Both the position numbers and the translations under genes were made by a program. Of a stretch of DNA of 64,000 bases, positions 24,574 to 36,500 are shown in pieces (position 1 is the first letter of the stretch; every line of letters begins with the position of its first letter). The notes under the pieces were generated by a model that saw only the letters and a program-made list of their open reading frames with translations, had not been told where the DNA came from and searched no databases. Source of the DNA: Liolophura sinensis (lineage: Eukaryota; Mollusca; Polyplacophora; Chitonida; Chitonidae); contig NC_088307.1 in the NCBI RefSeq assembly GCF_032854445.1, positions 14,830,017 to 14,894,016 of the forward strand. Reading direction: 5' to 3'.

Positions 24574-27500
24574 CTAGGAAGAACGGAACATCTATCACGA
24601 TTGTCTCGGCTGTTTATTAGTCTTATGTAGAGATTGCTACTCTTTTAAACTATATTTATGCGAGCACTTAATACCGACAATACAGTGATTTCCTGCACGA
24701 CCGTCTTCGTCGGATCGCGCATTGAAATGGGAAACCTTGACCGCCTGAAGAAACCCGGGCCTAAGCTACGCAGTCTGTTGGTTATTCCTGCTTTTGCGAT
24801 GATGAATTAAGAGCAAACATCGGGAGGCCGCTTTTCCTTAGCTTTTCCCGCCTTTTTTTAGCAGAATAAAAACTTAGTGTAGATCATACAAGTGATGAGA
24901 AACACTGTACTTTTTCACTACACTGAGGAGGTGGCCTCGTTGGCTCATTGGTGTATAACTTTTTTGTCCTCGTCGCCAATCACACCATGACCAATCAGGT
25001 TGCAGGCTGGATTTCAGCTTTGGCTGGTTCATCCGTGACCATGAGTCAAGACGTTTACCCAGTATATCTGCCGAAGGGCGGTCGTTAAATTCAGATATCC
25101 CTGTTAGGTCTGCTGACATATAAACGAAAAATGTACCTAGATGTACTCATTATACGCACTAACAAAATATCCGGAAGTAAATATTTAATTAAATAAATCA
25201 AACAAGTGAGGGCTTTATGGTGGAGAGCAGGCCGAGCGGTCTTCAGCAAGTCCGCCAAATATCCCACCCCACGACCACAGAGGCCTGAGAACCTACCATT
25301 AAATAGTAGGACACTGTGATTAGGTTGCATCCTAGAAGGCATGAAGCAGGAATGGAAGGCACTTCTATTTTCTCTCGGTTGAAAACGTATTTGTTGTGCG
25401 GCTCTAGCTCAAAATCGGGAATCTGGTTCACGACATGTTTAGAAACTTTTGTTCTGTCGGCTTCCGGTGAGGTATACGTGACCTTCTGTGACAAAATAAA
25501 CAAATAATAAAATGAAAACAATAATTTATAAAAATAACAAGATATTTTCCAGAACAAAACAGTTAGTAAATGTAGTTCTGTTAGCCCTTGATTACATTAT
25601 CACCTTACTCCTCCAAAAAAAGACAAATGCAATAATTTCGTACTGAAATATTTAGAACAAAAAATGTAAGTTGCAGATGTGTATATGACCAACACTGTGT
25701 GTATTCAATTTAAAAGGTTCAACTACATAAATCCTAGAAAGTCAATTCTATAACTGGAAAATGCGTTCTTTGAAATACAGTATTATACCCTTCACTAAGA
25801 AAGAGATGATGTTATATTATGAGTGAGTGAGTGCTTAGGGTATAACACCGTGCAATTTTTTCAGTCATATGACGACGAAAGGCCCTAAGAGTGCATGTGC
25901 GTGTAAGCCTTGTTGCAGACGCCTCCTTGTTGCAGGACAGGTTTCCACCGCTGTTTTATCTAGTATTGCTAGTAAGCTGCCCCACCCGAGCCATTACACT
26001 GGTACGGGTCAACCAGTCGTTGCACTATCTCCTTAATGCTGAACGACGAAAGAGAAAGTAACAGCTTTCTCTTGTAAAGGTTTTAAGTGTGACCGAACCG
26101 CCCCCAAACGGAAGCTCTACTAACTGGGCCGGTGAGTAATATTATGATAATAATAGTTCATTGAATAAGTACAGGTTGATATGGGCAAGTTCCATATTTG
26201 AGTGGCGCTGAAGCGTGAAGGAGCTTGGTTAAAAATAGAACTTGTACAAATAAGCCTGTGTTCATCCAATAATCCATTGATTATACACCAAACATTAACC
26301 AGATCAAGTAAGGATTAAACTTTAAGTTGCCGAAAATGAAAATTTGACACAAAAACTGAAGATAGTAGAACTCGTAGGGTTTTTTTTATGAATGGCGCCA
26401 GAAAATGTACTCAAGAGAAAATGTGCGTGATCGAAAGAAGTAACAACGGTTACGTTACATTGCTTATGGCGATTTACAATCTGGACATTGCTAGTGGTGA
26501 ACTGCAATATGAAACATAGACCACATGCTAACCACATCGTTAAAACATAAGTAAACGTGGAAGGTGTGATATGAATAAGGCAAAGTCTAAGACCGAAAGT
26601 AGCGTGTAAACCTGTTTATACATCCTTTAGGCGAATTACTAACTGATCTATTATACATTTAGGCCATCTATAAAGTAGCTGAAACAGTTAACAAAGTTTT
26701 TGTCAAGTATATATTTGTGTTCCAGTTTTTGAACATGGCGTATTTCTCGTTCTTCACAAGTACTTTAAACGCTGTCTGGCTGTGTACAATCAAAGAAGTG
26801 TCTTCTACTTGCTTGTTCCATATAGTCTCGCACTCTCCTACAACAGTGGCAGTTAACATAGTGTGGACAAAATGATAATTTGAGAGTACAAGCAAGTCAT
26901 AAGTATGTGATGCTAGATTTGTAGCACATGTATGGCGTGAACGAAATAAACCCAGTGAACACAAGGTTCCTAATGGTTTGAAATCAGATTTTGTGGCAGG
27001 TTGTGAAATTATACTGGTAACACCCATGTTAAATTACCACCTCCAGATCTATCTGACCTTATTTCTTGAAACTTCTGTGCCTGATACTTTTTCTGACATA
27101 CATGTTTATCATCACGTGACTTTATTTTTGCACTAAATATTCCCTATAGACAACATATGTGCTATGTTAGTCTGTAAACTGCATTTAAAAATATTATCTT
27201 AGCTGGTTTTATTTTTAAAATTCCACTTAAATTTGGACCCTCTGTCTTTAATGTCGACCGCGGAGAGCTGGCGGGGTGACGTCATGCCAGTAACACCTGT
27301 GTCTTGATTATGTCTTGAAAAGCCCTGCAAACATTGCCGAATCCATGCCTACCTGCTGTGTTAAATTGTGAATCCATGCCTACCTGTTGTGTTAAATTGT
27401 GAATCCATGCCTACCTGTTGTGTGCTATTCCAGAATTAGCCATCACATGACTTAATATATAATTAACCATACATGTACACCTCTGATTTAGCACCTGAAA

Positions 27501-30500
27501 CTGATATAAGGAAAACAGTTTTACAACAAAAATTGAAAGATACCGGCCACGACCCCACGACCATCCGCACGTTGCTGACAGACATTCCCACTTACGGCCG
27601 GGAGGAAGAGGAAGTCAGTATGAGCTGGACTTGAACTCACAGCGACCGCATTGGTGAGAGGCTTCTGGGTCATCACGCTGCGCTAGCGCGCTAACCGACT
27701 GAGCCATGGAGGCCCCGCCGGTGAAAGTAACAATCGCGTTTATATTTTATGTTTAATTATTAAAAGTATCACCGGCAAAGATAAATAAGGCTTGAACTAT
27801 ATTAAAGAGAAACAGCTATTGGTTAGACATCTAAATGGCAATTTAAACTTTGTCTGAGTTCCGTTACGGCCATCAAGGCAGGGCATGCTGTGCGCGTGGT
27901 GAACAGGAGGCCTCGCTGAAGCGTCGTGAACATTGTTGGGCAATGGCGAGCGGCTCCCTACAGTCCGTGTATCTTAAACACAGGTGTCACAGCCTGCTGT
28001 TTCCAACAAGCAAATAACTAAAAAACTTCTGCATTCCGGATGTGAAAATCTTCTTTTCTTTTCTCATTTGGCTTTTTGGTGGGATATAACCTAGTCCTTC
28101 GGACTTTTGTTTTAGTACAGGCATGGCACAATTAGCAGGTCTCATCATACACGTACGACTACGATCGGTCAAGTCCTCGGCCGTCATCAAAGGGTGTTTA
28201 CGATGAGAAATCTGGTCCATATTTTCTCAATCTGTGGCATTTTTAGGCCATATATGTCACTTTACAGTATTCTACGTTGTGTTACTACAGTCGAAAGCCA
28301 CACTTGGGCATGTCATAATCTAGAAATTAATTGTCTCCCTTGGTCTGTGATGTACACATAGAGAAGCCTCCATGACTGCAGCTCCGCGACTGCAGCGACG
28401 GTCAAAGGTGGCTCGATCGTAGTGGAGGTAGATTTTCTGATGTTTGATCACAAAATTCTACCGTTTTTCTTCCCTTTTCAACTTTCTAAACGATTAAAAT
28501 GGATTCAGGGGATATCTATATGCATTTTGGAAGGCCCATCATTGGGGTTCTACATGAACAGTTATTAATTTGCATTTTCATAGCTACCAAGAAAATGTGG
28601 TATCACCTGCACGTTACTTTCATCTTAAGATGCTGATAATATACCTGTATCATGAATAAAAGTGAAGAACATGCTACAAAGCCTATAACGGACTTCGATT
28701 TGATGGGTAATTGTGTTACAGGTTTAATTCAAAATACAAAGTGTCAGGCTCCCCGCCTGGGGAGGTATGGTACGTAGCTTTCTCCGTATTCTATCGGGTT
28801 TGATATAGACCGATAAAATTGATTGACTCTATAATATTGTAAGTGGAAATATTTTGTGGGCTGCTTAAAAACGATGGAATAACTTTAAAAGGGGCTGAAC
28901 TAGAGGTATCACATAAATTAGCTCTATGTGCCAAAATATCCATTACCAAAAGAGCTCATAGTAAGAATATGGGGGAAAACCCACGACCATCCGCACTTTG
29001 CTGGCAGACATTTCCACTTACGGCTGGAGAGGAAGCCAGCATGAGCTGGACTTGAGCTCACCGCGACCGCATTGGTGAGAGGCTTCTGGGTCATTACGCT
29101 GCGCTAGCCCGCTAACCAACTGAGCAACGAGGGCACCCCCGTCTCATTGATATTATATACACTTTGGTACACTTTGTATTATTCATTGTAAGCCTACAAG
29201 TACAAAGACTTTCTAATTCTTTCCACTGTATTTGTCCTTATATTTAATCGAGTGTGACGTTTAGTTAAAAAAAACATCGGCAGTGAAATATAAGGTTATT
29301 GAATACACTTCGTAGTAAAAGTGAAAAACAATTCGGTTTTTATACCGTTCTGTAACCGATAGCATCGCTGTTGTAGACCTACAGCATAGACAGCGGCACA
29401 TGGCATGCGCTGTAAGAGGAAGGTGAAGCTTTAAGAGATGTATGGTGTGTGCTGTTTTCAGCTTACACATTGATTTGCGCGTGATACCTATGATTCCTTG
29501 ATACTGAACTTTGTCACGCCTTCACCTTTGGCCACTTACGCCAACTACGTCTTGAAGTCAGCAAAAAAAAAAATCTGTTCCAGATTAATGGTGATATGTG
29601 CCATCAGGCAGTGATAATCAAAGTAGACCAGTGCAGATAAATTTTAGATTCTGGAGCGGTAGACACTTCTTGATATTTTGCCGATAAGCTTTTAATATGG
29701 CAGCCATCATAAAAACCGGAAGTTCGGTGGCCATATTTACCGTGTCTCAGGAATACGACGGGTAAATGAATTTTACTTACCCATTACCTATAAGCCTCTC
29801 TTTGCTCATCAAGATGAAAAAATATAATAACAATGCAACACAAGTATCTGACAAGCATCCTCGGGCCGCGTGTTCAAAAGTGTATCAAATGTTAATAAAC
29901 CAGGCTTAAATCTTAATATCAGTTTTGGTCCAGTACAAAACCAGTTAAAACTGGAAGCTAGAATAATTGCCACAGACGAAGACAAATAAGACACTGGCGG
30001 CAGAAAGCGTCCATAGAAAACTGTGCCTTACTTTAATAAAGTGGACTGATGTTGTGACAAATTCGGAGGTGTTGTTCTTGATTTCGGCCGTGACGGGGAT
30101 GTACTCTCCGGGCACAAAGCCTCGTCTGGGCAAGTCCAAACACACGCTCACATCGACATTATCATAACAAAAACAGCAGGCGTCCGCTCGCTTCACCTCT
30201 TTATGATATGGCTCCTGAAACGGTGAAAAATACCAGTTAAAATCTCTTGAATACACACTGCACGCTTTTGGTCGAAACAACCAGGAAAATTAAGGCATTA
30301 GAGAAGTTGCGCGAAAAAAAATGGAAAGGGCTGATAAACGCTGCTTGTCGCGTGAAGCCTTATCAAATAAATTAATAAACAAAAATCTACAGGGTGAAAA
30401 AATGAGATCGCACGCCTAAGTTGATTGTAAATCACTAGGGTATCGAACTTATCCTTAGTTAACAGTCGGCAGCCATCTTACACGAAGGGATTGTAAGCTA

Positions 30501-33500
30501 CATCAGTAATAATTTACAATCAGAATTTACAATTGGGTCCTACCCAATTTAAATATTCACAAATTTAACGTTAAGTACAAATACTTGCTTTAGTATATTT
30601 CGACTCGGTTTGCAGAGATGCGCAATGCAATTGTCTCAAAACGATGTTACGAGCATGTTTTCCAATGTAGTTGTTAGCTGCTGCATCATTATGATGTAGA
30701 ACTCTTTTGAAAATGAAGGCAAGGAAAGTAATTCACTTGTACATTGCGCATTTACAAAGGCCACCTTTATGTAGGAGTCAAATTTGCATTACGATCGCGA
30801 TTGTAACTTCAAGCATTCACAATCGCCTTAAAATGCTTTTGCGTAACGGTTGTAACTTATTTTTACAATTACTTGTAAACTCAGTTGGAGGATCTATAAT
30901 CGATTGTAGACACAATCTCTTTGTGCAAGCTGGCCCTGGCCAATAATCAGTTGGATTTTTATTTTGTTATATAGCTCTATGCTGAATGTGAAGTATTAAA
31001 CACTGGGCCAAAAAAAATGCTGAAGTCACAGAATAGACACCGTGGAATTCAACATCGTGGAGCTAACTTAAATGGAGGTGGAAGGGTTGGCCAGGTTAAG
31101 TTACGTTCAGACAGAGCCACATGTTAATTATCCAGTGCCAACCCTCGAATACATACTCCTATAATTAAGCCAAGCCAAATTTCTGATTATTTGTTCAGGC
31201 ATGCTCCAATTATATCATTATACGTGTAAAATGAAGTCCAGGTGATTAGGAACTTTGCAAGTGTTATATTTTTTTCTAATCTGACACATCACTGTAATAA
31301 ACGAAAAGAATGAATGTCGAGTATTTCCAAAGTCTGAATGGGTTTGTCCAGGGGAAACCAACCACCATCCGCAGGTTTCTGACAGACCTTCCCACGTACG
31401 GCGGGAGAGGAAGCCAGTATGAGCTGGACTTGAACTCACAGCGACCGTATTGGTGAGAGACTCCTGGGTCATTGCGCTGCGCTAGCGCTCTAACCGACTG
31501 AGCCACGGAGGCCTTTCCGCCCCCCCCCCCGCCCCCCATCCCTATAATATGAAGATGTCAGTCTGATATTTTGGTACATATCTGAGCTACTTTTACACAG
31601 AGCGCATTTACAGCTCTGGGGCGACTTTCACAAAGCTGCATACGACATTTATTCATCGTACAATTGTCGTACCATATTTTATACGTCACTATTAAAATGA
31701 CCATTGTCCTATATGTACGATATCGTATAAGTACAACATCTTTGTGAAAGTGGCCCCTGATCACTGCGTATACCTATCTCATTCCTCATACCTTATTGCC
31801 TATATATCAGAATACCACCTTCTATTATCACTTAGAGAGTACAATATTTTGTTTATAATTCTGTTTTATGCATTGGCAAGATTGTCCACCCCGGTTTGTG
31901 TATTTCATTTAGTTCTTTGTCACAGAATATCTCGGATCTGACCCTGTACATAAATTGCAGATCTATGTACATACATACATCCACTTCTTACCTCGGCTTC
32001 TTTCTCCAGGTTCAGATCAAGGTGGTTCATAACTTGAAAGTTGTCTTTAAGTAAGTAATCAGATTTCCAGGGCTTTTCAATCCTGCATTCCAACGAATAC
32101 CTCACCCATCCGAATTTCCCTTCAAAACTTGGCGGTGATGAATCCGGAATGTTAAACTGGAAATCGAAGGAATGCGGGCCTTCCTTCAAAGTTATAACTT
32201 CCTCTATGGAGGCTGCTGACGCCGATGAAAAGAAGGCGAAATACATTTTACAGCAAATATTGTATTTTTAATCAACATTTCGTGGTCTACAATTATTGGC
32301 ATATTTGGGAATTGATGTCTGAATTTCTACTGTAATGTAATTTTTAAACGCATTTATGGGGCTCATGAATTCAATCAGATAAGGAAAATGGATCAAAGGC
32401 TTACAGATTTTGGTACCATCCTGTTCTGGAAGGTTAACGTTAACGTTCAAAACTGATACGGTAGAATCTACACGACTTCCAAATTTGGATGTATATGACG
32501 ATCCTCCTGATCAGTACGCAGGCGCAGGACTAATGCTACAAATACTTGTAGTTGCCTTACCTCTGGGTATATACATGTATACAGAAGGCCTACCGTTTCT
32601 ACCGTTATTATGCTTGTCATCAACATGGTTTCCCCTTATTGTGCGAACCATTGTTACGTTGGTACTAAAACTGACATAACTAGAGTGAATGATTATGGCT
32701 TCACGCCATTTCGGAAATATTTCAGCCATATCGTGGCGACATAACTAGATAAAATGTACATATGGATCAATATCCCACAGTATCCCACAGGGAGTTTGCG
32801 GGAGATTTGGTTGCGCGCTCGTCGTCCTGCGGTACGTCCGATGGTTGCAATGATGCAGACAGCACGTCAGACGTCCTGCACACCGGTGGCAGACACCGGT
32901 GGCAGACCGGTTCCACGAAATGTACTGTTTACAGACAAGAGAAACCATTTTGGATGCAAGTCAGTGATGGTGTGGGGATGTTTCACATTTCGTTGTTTCG
33001 AAGCCTCCAATGCGGTCGCTGAGAGTTCAAGTCCAGCTCGTGCTCGAATCCTCTATGGCAGTACGTGGAAAGGTCTGTCAGTCACCTGCGGATGGTCGTG
33101 GGTTTCACCCCAAGCTCTGATCGATTTTTCTCTCACCAAAGTGCTGGCCGCCGGCTTATAAGTGAAACATTCTGGAGTACGGCGTAAAAAACACCAATCA
33201 AAAAATAAGTGATAATATAGTTAACAATCCTTCAGTCCTTCAACCCAGTGTCGTCCTTTTCCTGCAACGCCACTGGTACGGGATCACATTTCAGCAGGAT
33301 AATGCTTCTTCCCTTATGGTTCGGGTGACAGAAGCATATATGGATGCACACAACTTCCATATGGACCCTTAACGATGTGAGGCGATGTGATCCTATTTAA
33401 ATTCTCCATGTGAGAGCCAGACAAGAGAACTTTGAAGGGGATGAATCGAGAAATTTCAACATTTAAATAGTGAGCTGTAATTAAGCTTTTCATAAAGTTG

Positions 33501-36500
33501 GTCAAGTAAATATGGCGGCTTTGAAAAAAGATCATTTTATACACGTATGTGTGTCGACTGGTATTAGAAAAAAACAGTGCTTCGAAGCGGCTCGCGTTGT
33601 CCATCGACTCAAGGTTAAGACTGCTACACCAGCCGATCAAGCAGTGCGTCGAAATGTTAGAAGGGTATGTTTCCTCAACATGAAAGAGGATAAACTTACT
33701 AGTGAGTAGCGGGACGTATAATGGGGAATTTACTCAAGGATGTCACTGCCACTGTTGTGGCAAACATTCTTCGTACGACAGCCGATGTCTGCTTTTCATT
33801 GATTGATACAATTTTTAAAAATTGATGTTTTAAAAATTCCTCAAGAGTAAAAGGAGGACTGAATGTACTTAGAATAATGTTGTAGATATTTTACATAGAG
33901 AGAATGCTGGCATATCAAGTTTTAAAACACAAGAGACGGAGATTTATGTTTTCTGACATCATTTTCTGGATTTCCAAGATTTTAAACCAGTTGCTGGTAG
34001 TGTCAGTAAAGCAAACGTAAAAAGCGCCACATAGGGTTGGGAGAATGCCCTCTACCTGCTTCATGTGATTGTTTTCCCTGGAACAGTTCATTTCTGCCCT
34101 GGACCTACTTTCAACAAAACGCTCATTACCGGGCGAAAACAGGCACATGTTTTCCTCAAAGTAAATCTCGCTTCCCTGAAACGTTGTGGTGCCTTCATCC
34201 CCTGGTTCACTAAACGAGACGTGGGCTTCTCCTCTGATACGCAGACTGATACCTACGGCATGAAAGAAACCGGAAAGTATTAAACAGAAGGAGAGTATGA
34301 ACTAAAACAGTGTAGAACAGAAAAGTATGAAACATAAGAGTATCAGTTAGAAGAGTGTGAAACAGTAGAATGTGAAGCTGAAGAGTATGAAAAAGCAGAG
34401 TATGAAGCAGAAGAGTATGAAACAGCAGAGTGTGAGTGTGAAAGAGTGTGAAACAGAAGATTATCAGATAAAAGAGTGTAAAACAGAAAAGTGTGAAACA
34501 GCAGAGTGTGAGTGTGAAAGAGTGTGAAACAGAAGATTATCAGATAAAAGCAGAGTGTGAAAAAGAAGAGTGACAATCAGAAGAGTATAAAAGAGAAAAG
34601 TGTAAAACAGAAGAGTATCAAACAGCAGCGTGTGAACCAGAGGAGTATGAAACAGAAAAGTATGAAATACCGGAGTGGGAAACAGAAAAGTGTGTAACAG
34701 AAGGGTATACACTCGAAAAGTATGAAACAGCAGAGTGTGAACCAGAGGAGTATGAAACAGAAGAGTATGAAACAGAAGATTATGAAACAACAAAGTATCA
34801 AAAAGCAGAGTGTGAAACAGAAATGTGTGAGACAGCAAAGTGTGAACTAGAAGAGTCTGAAACAGCCAAGTGTGAACCAGAAGAGTCTGAAACAGCAGAG
34901 TATGAATCAGAAGAGTATGAAACAGCCAAGTGTGAACCAGAAGAGCATGAAACAACAAGGTATCAAAAAGCAGAGTGTGAAACAGAAATATGTGAAACAG
35001 CAGAGTGTGAACTAGAAGAGTCTGAAACATCCAAGAGTGAACCAGAAATGTCTGAAACAGCAGAGTATGAATCAGAAGAGTATGAAACAGCAAAGTATCA
35101 AACAGTAGACTGTGAACCAGAACAGGGTGAAACAGCAGAATTCGAAACAGAAGAGTGTGAAACAGCAGACTGTGAACCAGAGGAGTGTGAAACAGAAGGG
35201 TGCGAACCAGAATTAAGGTAATTGTTTAATGATTCATACCAGAGTACGGCGTTAAACCCCAAGCACTCACCCACTCACTGTTTGGGGTTTTACGTCGTAC
35301 TTAACAATATTCCAGCCATATGACGACGACGAGTCATCAGGTGTTTGAAGACATACGTGTCTTCTTATGGCAGGGCGAGCCGATGCCGCCAAAGTTTTGC
35401 CGCCACTGAAACATCACATCGGCATGGCCTCTCACCCAGTCATATTATACTCAAGGCGGACCAACCAGTCCTGTTTCTATGCTCTAACCTCTCGGTGCTG
35501 AACACCAAGCGAGACAACAAGAAGTACCATTCTTAACGATTCTGACATTTTGAGATGGACGCTGTAACCATTAGGTCATCGAAACGGTCAAAGTATGAAA
35601 CAGTAGAGTGTGTAAAAGATGAGTGTGAAACAGGCGTTTATGAAGAAAAAAGTATGAAAAAGAAAAATATAAAGCAAAAAACTTTTTACCAGGGTCCTGT
35701 TTCGCGAAGCAGACGTAAAGAGCCTAGCATAACTTCCAAGACAATACATAATGCAGAGGTACGTCACCATGATAAATGCGCTTGGCGTTGCAACAGCTTT
35801 GTAAAACGGGTCCCAGTAAATTATGAAATAAAAACGTATGAAACAGAAAAGTGTGAAAACGAAACGGATGAAACATATTTACAACAGTCCAGTACCTTTT
35901 CTTGGAATGTGAATTCGCTTCTTAAGTATGAGTAAATTTCGAAAACTTGTTATCACGTCACTTCGCAGCCATCTTGGATTTTGTGGAAAGCCAAAAAAAT
36001 CTTCTTCTCCAGCACGACTGATGTTATTAAATTGAAATTTAAACTGCAGTTACTCTAAACCTAGATATCTTTAATTTTAATAACTTAAGCTCGATATTGA
36101 CTGAAAATGTCATGTGACCAAAAAACTGTATCTGGTGCAGCTTTCGACGCTGATTTCGACTATGCAGTTGTTTGCAATACCTGAAATGATATCCGCAAAA
36201 CTGGAAATAGGTAGAGACGAAGTGGAAAGGCCTAACATCATCCCAAGGAAAGGAGACAAATTTCACATAACCGGAAGTGAAGTCTCTAAACCGGAAATGC
36301 CAAAAAAATCGCACGTTTTTGCATTTTTACAAATTTTAAAATCTTTTCCATCTGAAATACGTAAAACTTAGGTAACAGACCTTGAGGTGAAATTTGGTGA
36401 GTAAGAATTTGGGTGTCTTTAATAACGTTATCTGGCAGTCATGTTGTTTCGATATGAAAACATTTGAAAGTCATTTTTAGCCCCAACGCCATGTTCGATT

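Noticed and set aside
27240-27300. Perfect TGACGTCA (CRE) near 27277 and another near 17446
   Set aside because: Eight-base palindromes are expected by chance at about this frequency, and neither is near a gene start.
33512-33709. 65-codon plus-strand frame starting MAALKKDHF in intron 2 of gene A
   Set aside because: It has a reasonable start context, but no recognisable domain, splice sites or homologue I can name.
34464-35221. 209-codon minus-strand (LLFHTLLF) and 132-codon plus-strand (ETAECEPEE) open frames
   Set aside because: The 15-bp unit is a multiple of three, so any stop-free frame stays open. Both strands are open, and the array lies in an intron of gene A.
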